Of a stretch of DNA of 64,000 nt, positions 57,523 through 64,000 are shown in pieces. The translations under genes and the position numbers were made by a program. Location: positions 1-64,000 of the forward strand of contig JBCFYV010002394.1 of NCBI GenBank assembly GCA_039000515.1. Direction: 5' to 3'. The stretch is from Timema cristinae. Its lineage: Eukaryota; Arthropoda; Insecta; Phasmatodea; Timematidae. The notes below the pieces were generated by a model, which was not told the DNA's origin, did no database searches, and saw only the letters and a program-made list of their open reading frames with translations. Every line of letters starts with the position of its first letter. Positions within the stretch are counted from its first letter, which is position 1.

Positions 57523-58634
57523 GTAAGTAGTTTCAAGTTAGATTTAGTCCTCTACAAAGTTTTTCATTTCAGGGGAAAGTTGAGTAGAATCAGGGGAGAT
57601 TAAAGGCAAGGTTACAATTTCCCCTTTTTGGAAATTGGTTGGGGCCCTTTAAAGTTGCAACCTAACTGACAGTTTTCAAATCAAAGAATTTCAAAGTTTT
57701 AATTTTCTAAAAAATCCCGGGTAACTAGTTTCCAAAGCTATGTAGGGTTGCTGTAGGCACCTTAAAAAATGGCGATCCATCGAGCTATTTTCAAGTGTAA
57801 CTAAGAACAAAGTTATTTTTCTCAAATTTTCAGAAATCCAAGTGCAACAAAACCCTGTAGGATTGCTGCAGGCCCTATTACACAGTACCCCCCCCGGGTT
57901 CTTTGGTGCTGATGACATTTTTTAAAGTTTCCAAACCTATGATCTCAAAAACATTTGTTTTGGGTGCTGCACTTCGCATCTAAATTAGGGATTTTTATTC
58001 ACGATAGATTTTTTCCTGGGTACATTTCGAAATCATATTTTTTAGTTTTGGGGGCGCCAACCTTTAAAAATCTCAGTTTTTTATAAATTAAATATTTTAA
58101 AAACCTGCATATATTTAATTAAAAAAACGTAAAAAATTAAGTTTTTTATACTATTTCATTTTTTTAAATAATTTATTTTTATCCAACTCGAAAAAAATAT
58201 TTTTAAACAAATTTAAAAAGTATTTATTTTTTTTTTTGGAACGTTACTGAAATTTTTTGTAATATGTGCACACTTAATATCTTTTAAAAAATCTCTATTT
58301 ACTTGGAAAAGAAAATTGTTGTCATTTTTTCTACAATAAATGATTTATGATTATTTTTTCGATTCTGAAATATTTTCTGAAAAAAATTTTTATGACTGTG
58401 CCGCATCTTGAAAAAAAAAAAATTTTTTCCGTTATGTTCAACAATGGTTTTTGATTCGTCAGCCGCCTTTTTTTTGAAGCATGTTTTGTTAGAAGTTTTT
58501 GGAAAGGGTTCAATATTCTTTTTTGGGGGAAAAAGCTATAAATAAACTTTGTGCCGACCTCAAATAAATAATAAATAAATTGGGCCCATATTCTGGTTAA
58601 CTATCACATTAAAATATAAAAATCTTTTCATTAC
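57523..58634. other. Spacer with repeat R1 copy
   Basis: This contains the 57960-58400 block that closely matches 8390-8815 (repeat R1, third block). No gene is supported. The minus-strand frames of 60-75 codons lack motifs. Confidence 0.45.
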
Positions 58635-58794
58635 AGTCATCCAAAGTGAAGATGTCAATGTTGGCGTAGTGATATTTAGCGATAATTTCTATAACATTTT
58701 TGAGCTGCACCATGTAATATTTGCTCGTGAATGTCTATTCCTTTTTTTTTTGGTGAAGCTTTTCAGCCCCCTCTGTGCAAAGAATATCAATCTG
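58635..58794 (-). CDS. Coding-like segment upstream of DPH1, divergent (uncertain)
   Basis: The minus strand from an acceptor-like CCTCAG reads QIDILCTEGAEKLHQ, then, after an A-run and one stop, YYMVQLKNVIEIIAKYHYAN followed by IDIFTLDD and a possible donor (GTAATG). The amphipathic pattern looks like protein. The plus strand is also open over much of this stretch, starting after an equally good acceptor (TTTTCATTACAG), so strand and identity are uncertain. It ends about 200 bp from the DPH1 start codon. Confidence 0.25.
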
Positions 58795-58996
58795 CTGAGG
58801 ATTTATTTTTTACAAATTGACTTCTGTATTAAATGTAATGCATAGACCATTTAACTCTCTAAGATTGTGAAATGGTAATGAAAACCTGATTTCGTCAAAT
58901 TTGTGCTTATGTTATTTCTAATACGTGTTAGTGAACGTGTCGATATTTATTGCATACAATAAATAATTAATATAGGCCTTGGTATCACTATTAGAA

Positions 58997-61900
58997 ATGA
59001 CAGAAGACAACGTAATTGTCGTTAAAGCCAACCCAGATCGTAAAGTTGTCAAGCCGCCGGTTAAGTTCACTAACAAAATTCCGGACGAGCTCCTTCAAAA
59101 TTTTGGGTCTGTTGAACGCCATCCAGATTTTAAACCGGAAAATTACAATTCGAGATCTATAAAACGATATGGCGCATTCAGCAACTGGGGTCCAGAGGGT
59201 GGCTCTTCAAATGCCCGAAGGACTGTCAGGGTTTCGCTATCACAATATCCGATAATTATCGAGAAATTCACAGGGGCTGATACAGTTATTATGGCGGACG
59301 TTTACCTATGGGCATGCTGTATTGACGATTACACAGCACTGGCTCTGAACGTGGATCTTCTGGTTCACTACGGGCACAGTTGCCTCATACCAGTGGATCA
59401 AACCAGTGGTATTTAAAATACTCTACATATTTTTAGATATTTAAAATCGATGCACTGCATTTTCTCGAGACTGTCAGACTCAATTTCCAGACCGACATTG
59501 AGGTTAGGTCTGGTCAGTACGATCCAGTTTGTTGCCACGCTCCAGGCAGTAGCTCTGGAACTAGAGCAAGAAGGCTATCAAGTGACGATACCTCAGAGCC
59601 GCCCCTTTTTCTCCTGGGGGGATTTTAGGGTGCACAGCTCCTGTGATGTCTAATGTTATGCGCTATATACTTGGAGATGGGCGCTTTCACCCGGAGGCTG
59701 CCATGATAGCCAACCCTCAAGTCAAAGCATACAGGTACATACACCTTCACACAAAGCGATACTGTGAAGTTTTTGGTAAAGGATGATCCTCAAAAAAATG
59801 AAGTGAGGTTATATCATGTAGGGCTTAGTTTTTTTGTGTAACTTTGTCCCTGGCAATATATTAATCGCAAACAGAATCACCCCTCAAGTTAAATTCCCAA
59901 ATTTAAGGAAAAGTTACACATATATATCTACAAATTATCTAAATAAGGCTACACCTAAGGTTTCTAGTGCCAAGTTTTTTTATATGTTGACACAAACTTA
60001 GGTCTAGCTTGATAATTTGTAAGGAAACAGTGTGTAAGCATCTTACTATAAAAATACACTGTAGGCCTATTACTAAAGCTAAGCTTATATTTATTTAAAA
60101 ATTGTGGACCAATACATTGTTTGATACATGATCTTTTACGAAATGAGGAAGCTAGATTGGAAAAGGAAACAAATAATATATGTATGCATTATTTATCCTT
60201 AAAATATAGTTTGTTACTGGTATTTTTTTTGGGTAGGTTATATAAAATCCCAATGGGTGTTTGCCACAAACAAGTGTTTACACTTCAGTTTAAGTCGGTT
60301 TGTGTGGATTTGCTAAATGTAAAATTGTTAGTGGATGTGCATGAGGGGTTTTAGTTTAGATAAGAAAAGATTGGTTAGCCATTTTCAAGAAATTTGTCTA
60401 TTGCGAAAGAAAGAAAAAGTGTGGTCCGCTATAGAAGATAAATTGAAGCCCATTAGAAGATTTAATGTAGGGCTTTGATTTAGGTGATTTTACAGATTTT
60501 TCAATAACATTTGTTCCTGCATCACTTAGATGGTTTTTTTTGTTATGATTAGGGATCAATAATTTAAAAGTATTTTTAAAACTTTTTATTAGCACCGTGT
60601 CTTAGTACCTCTTAGGGCTAACATTTTTTAATAATCTTGGAAAAAGCTAATTGGATTCTCCCCCATTTTTGCGTTTGTAGCCTAATGCTATAGCGATACT
60701 TTTTGCGATTTTTGGGTTCTTAAGAAAAAAAAACCCCTTTGGAAGGTATGTCATAGGTCCTACCTATGGTTTTTTTGGTTTTGAACCCATTTGTAATATA
60801 TTATGAATGTGTGTAAATGGGAAAATTAAATATTTTATTAATTAGGTAAGACGGTATCAACAAATTAATTATACATATGTACAATACATACAATGGGCCC
60901 TGGTAAACTAATATGTACTTTAATATTTCTTATACTTATTAAAAAGGTTGCGATGTCTTGGAGGAAAACCAGATGTAAAAATATGTCCAACTAAAACTAT
61001 TCCAGAATCCCCTCCTTACTCGACACATGACACTAGAAACCTAGCAAGAGAACTGCTCCTATTGTGTCCTACTAGGAAGGTTCTAAAGATGCTCTTGTTC
61101 CAACCCGGGTATGACCCGTATGAAAAAGTTTACCCAAGGGGTTTATAAACACGATGCATTGAAGACTCGAGAAGACAAGCTATCAGGTCGCGAGCAGCGC
61201 CTCTACTTTTGGATCATACTGGGGACGTTGGGCCGGCAAGGAAGCCCAAGGGTCATGGAGCACTTTCAGGTTAGAACACCGCCGTGAAATAGAAGTCTGA
61301 TAAATATTGGTTGTTTCCCTTTTACATTAAGACCATGACCTGCCTCACTGGCCACATAGTCTACTGTAAAGCCTAGTACCCACTTGGGGATAATCACCAA
61401 AATACAAATATTCATGACTCAGCAACATTGCCCGTACATACACCAACTTGTATCTGGACAAAAAGTCTCCACCAAAGTTTTGTGTTCACACCGAGCAATT
61501 TATAAATACATCAGCATATTATGGCTGGTGTTGCTGCAGTTTTTATTATAATTAAATGTAGCCAAAAGTTAAAAATACTTTGGGGGGAGACGATGGGACA
61601 TGGGAAGAATTATGGTGATTGTTTCTTGTCAGATCTATTGTTTGAATGACGGGTGCACATTTAACAATTTTTGTAAGGCTTAAGAAACTGGATTTGAAGA
61701 GGCATTCTGTTTGGTAGCACCCAATATTACAAAGTAAGAAACAAACTTTTTGAGCTGAAAAAGCAACACAAATCTGTAGAAACCATAAGAAAAATCACCT
61801 CCATAATACAAAAAAACTCTTGTTTACTAGGAACGAGAAATAGAAATCAACTGATTTAAAATTTAAAAAAATTTTCCAACCGAATGCTTGCGCGTGGGTC

Positions 61901-62812
61901 CACAAGCAAGTGATGTTTCCCATTGGAGGTGGAGACTGAGACACTGGCAACATTCTTTGATCTTTTGCCACCGGAACACTCGGGCGATGTTTCCTTGTAT
62001 CCAGACACACAATAAACATCAGCAGTCGATGTGTTAAACTGGCGAGGATCGTTGAGACTGTGACTAGGCTTAAGGCATCATTCTCATGTTAGACCAGACT
62101 GCCGATGACAAAGATTCAGGATTCAAACCCTGGTTGGGTGTACCGAGGGTAGTTTTCCAAAATGGATTTCCACTCTCCCTCCACACAAATGTGGGTACAC
62201 TTTCCCCAAATTCAATCTTGTCCCTACCTCATTAGAGTAAATTAGTACACATGTGTATAACCTGAATAGGTAGTAAGGCGCTTTGCTAAAAATAATTAGG
62301 CCATGGTTCATTGGTTCGATTTCTGCAACTAATACATTTCATCATGACTTGATAGGATTTAGAACAAATAAAATACAATTCTCACATATCTGAATTTCAA
62401 ATTCTTGCATCAAGATTTACACTGAGATTATTGATTTATTTTTGGTTCCAGAGGGAGTTGTCTACCCTGCATAAAAAGAGTGTGATTGTTCTTCTATCGG
62501 AAATCTTCCCCGACAAAATTGCGTCCTTCCCCAACGTAGGGCCTGGTGCAGGTGGCATGTCCCCAGCCTGTCCATCGACTGGGGCCATGCAAATTTTCTG
62601 TCCCACTCCTCACCCCTTACGAAGGGGCGGTGGCCCTGGGGGAGGCAAAGTGGCTCCAGGATGAAGGAAAGAATTTTCCCATGGACTATCTAAAGCCCAC
62701 CCCCAGTCTCGGGCCTTGGACTCCCAATCACAAACCAGCACCATCGGGCCCAAAAAGGCTGTCGAGAAATGTTGCGGTTCTGGAAAATGCAGTTGACCGT
62801 TTAAAAAAATAA
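58997..62812 (+). CDS. DPH1: Diphthamide synthase subunit DPH1, three exons with indels
   Basis: Exon 1 (58997-59734) starts [17 protein letters not shown]. It carries HYGHSCLIP, then, after indels, [24 protein letters not shown] and [16 protein letters not shown] blocks, and ends at donor GTACAT. Exon 2 (about 61105-61269) gives YDPYEKV and [11 protein letters not shown], donor GTTAGA. Exon 3 (62452-62812) gives [14 protein letters not shown], then [11 protein letters not shown] in a shifted frame where CPRLSIDWG is expected, [18 protein letters not shown] and [10 protein letters not shown], stop TAA. DPH1 with DPH2 transfers the 3-amino-3-carboxypropyl group of SAM to a histidine of elongation factor 2, using a [4Fe-4S] cluster held by three Cys. 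The three Cys regions (CCIDD, LGC, ACP) are present. Breaks near 59410-59500, 59605-59625 and 62515-62585 mostly sit at homopolymers and look like sequence error. Exon 2 lacks a clear AG acceptor. Confidence 0.95.
60588..60690 (-). mobile_element. SINE 3'-end fragment in the DPH1 intron
   Basis: The plus strand TTAGCACCGTGTCTTAGTAC, then CTCTTAGGGCTAAC, is the inverse of the shared SINE tail. A short CCCCCATTTTTGCGTTTG body piece follows. The rest of the element is lost. Confidence 0.6.
62067..62297 (+). mobile_element. SINE family B, nearly complete, in the DPH1 intron
   Basis: The head GGCTTAAGGCATCATTCTCA and the B-box-like GGATTCAAACCCTGG are followed by GGGTGTACCGAGGG, CCACTCTCCCTCCACACAAA, a CATTAGAGTAAATTAGTACA linker and the tail TATAACCTGAATAGGTAGTA, AGGCGCTTTGCTAA, AAATAATT. 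This is the best-preserved family B copy in the window and lies about 150 bp before DPH1 exon 3. Confidence 0.85.
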
Positions 62813-62816
62813 TAAA
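62811..62816 (+). terminator. Polyadenylation signal AATAAA overlapping the DPH1 stop
   Basis: The sequence TAATAAAATAC places AATAAA one base into the TAA stop codon (62810-62812). If it is used, the 3' UTR would be only about 15-30 bases. A downstream TTTTT/GGGTT tract fits a short 3' end. Use is inferred. Confidence 0.4.
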
Positions 62817-64000
62817 ATACATATTTTTGGGTTAGAATTTGGGCTTTCTTTATTACTTTGTGTATGTTCTTTACCCCCTCGCACAATATCTTTTTGAACA
62901 CAAACTGAATTATGAATTAATTCTTAACTTCTGACGCCAAACCCTTCCTTCACCTCTGACAAGACAAGACGTGTATTAATCACAACTTGTAAATGTGTGG
63001 AATGCAAGGCCTCCACCGTGGTTCGGATCCCACGTTAAACTATAGGACTAACCAACTAACTCTCCGGCCCTTAAGGTACTTGAAAGTTTCATGTCGCCAG
63101 AACATAAAGCTAGCTATTCAACACTAACCTGACAACAATACCTCCTTCAAATATATTCTCACATTATCACCCATCGACTTCTGGGCCTACCAAGAGGTCT
63201 TGTTTGTTCAGGTATATGTACATGACTGTCATTGTTCAGAATGCGCCTCATGCCCATCCCACCTCGGCCTGTGCACGCCCCTCAATTATATTTCATATGT
63301 TTGGGGATTCACAAAAAACATGAAGTTCTTTATAGTGTAATTTCTTCATTCTCCCATTTTTTATCCCTCTTATTCATAAAATATATTTCTTAGCACTTTG
63401 TTCTAAAAGAAAACTAATGTATTCTCTTGGTAGAGAATGAAGACCAAGCTTCACATCCGTAAAGACCGAGTATAATATTGTTTCTAAGGCTATGTTATAT
63501 TAAAGGGCGGACCCGTACAGTTAAAGTAGCAGAAAGTTGAATTATTTAAATTTTTTCTCATTGTATCTTACACATTACGGTCAAAATTCATAAATAATTA
63601 ATAATCTTGCTAACAGATAGTGAGGGTAGAATTTTAGATAAATAAAACCATCCTAGATACATCATTCCGGGATCTGACCACTGATGTGGGAAAATTAGTT
63701 TTAATCCACAAATTTGGGCACCTATTAGATGTCATTTTAAAAACAAATTTAACATATAGGTTAATTGGTTTGTGTGACGAGGTGGTGTGGAAGAAATGCA
63801 CCTCCATAATATAATCGAGATAAACTCCCAGCGCACAAAGCCCAGGATTTGAAAACCCCAAACCCCCTTCACAGGTGACCAAGTGCAATAAGAGTCTACA
63901 CGTTAAACAATTCAGGTAGCACTGCGCTTAGTTGAACTTTGAACTCTTACATACCTCCATTTTCTATGATACACACAATAATAAAGAGTACATTTTTCTT
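62813..64000. other. Region downstream of DPH1
   Basis: This holds a SINE family A body fragment (62937-63046) and otherwise unassigned AT-rich sequence. The 84-codon minus-strand frame at 63634-63888 overlaps SINE-like text and was not called. Confidence 0.4.
62937..63046 (+). mobile_element. SINE family A, internal body fragment
   Basis: CCAAACCCTTCCTTCACCTC, TGACAAGACAAGACGTG, then GGCCTCCACCGTGGTTCGGA and TCCCACGTTAAACTATAGGA match the body of the full copy at 23638-23929. It carries a small internal insertion (TATTAATCACAACTTG region) not present there. The tRNA-like head and tail are missing. Confidence 0.75.

Noticed and set aside
60948..61148. 66-codon frame overlapping DPH1 exon 2 as a longer exon
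   Set aside because: Only the last part matches DPH1. The upstream portion has no family counterpart and lies in the intron.

Overview
This is an AT-rich stretch of animal nuclear DNA with split genes, GT-AG introns, tRNA-derived SINEs, non-LTR retrotransposons, mariner/Tc1 remnants and several small inverted-repeat DNA transposons. The four recognisable genes and the transposon mix suggest an arthropod, probably an insect and possibly a hemipteran. That placement is inference; nothing here fixes the species. I found no bacterial-type operon, CRISPR array, rRNA gene or functional tRNA gene.

Gene layout, left to right. (1) 586-1126 (+): a 3'-terminal coding exon of an unrecognised protein. 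(2) 2571-3898 (+): the last two coding exons of a probable augmin subunit, HAUS4. (3) 14402-16243 (-): a complete two-exon phosducin-like protein gene (PDCL), 283 codons, with a perfect CRE-type palindrome about 100 bp upstream of its ATG. (4) 26057 to about 37850 (+): ARPC1, the WD40 subunit of the Arp2/3 complex. It has five clean exons, then three more that are recognisable but frame-broken. (5) 58997-62812 (+): DPH1, a subunit of the first enzyme of diphthamide synthesis, present to its stop codon but carrying several indels. These are unrelated housekeeping genes, with no sign that they work together.

Mobile DNA fills much of the rest. At least two SINE families share a 3' tail module (TATAACCCGAAT, GGTAGTAAG, CGCGGTGCTAA). 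One copy has a 14-bp target-site duplication. Another is split by a 794-bp hAT-type MITE that carries an 8-bp duplication. There are also two copies of a MITE of about 520 bp, a jockey-like reverse transcriptase inside a possible inverted-repeat element, a decayed LINE RNase H/zinc-knuckle region, four fragments of a LINE 3' end, one mariner and one Tc1-like transposase remnant, and an 18-copy minisatellite in ARPC1 intron 5.

Sequence quality falls sharply between about 30.6 and 58.6 kb. Homopolymers are inflated (including G x 33), and conserved ARPC1 exons contain scattered single-base indels while exons 1-5 contain none. DPH1 has a milder form of the same problem. I therefore treat most open frames in this interval as unreliable. 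I saw no convincing new molecular system. The best leads are the SINE module sharing, the nested hAT insertion, the minisatellite at a splice donor and a few unassigned coding-like exons.
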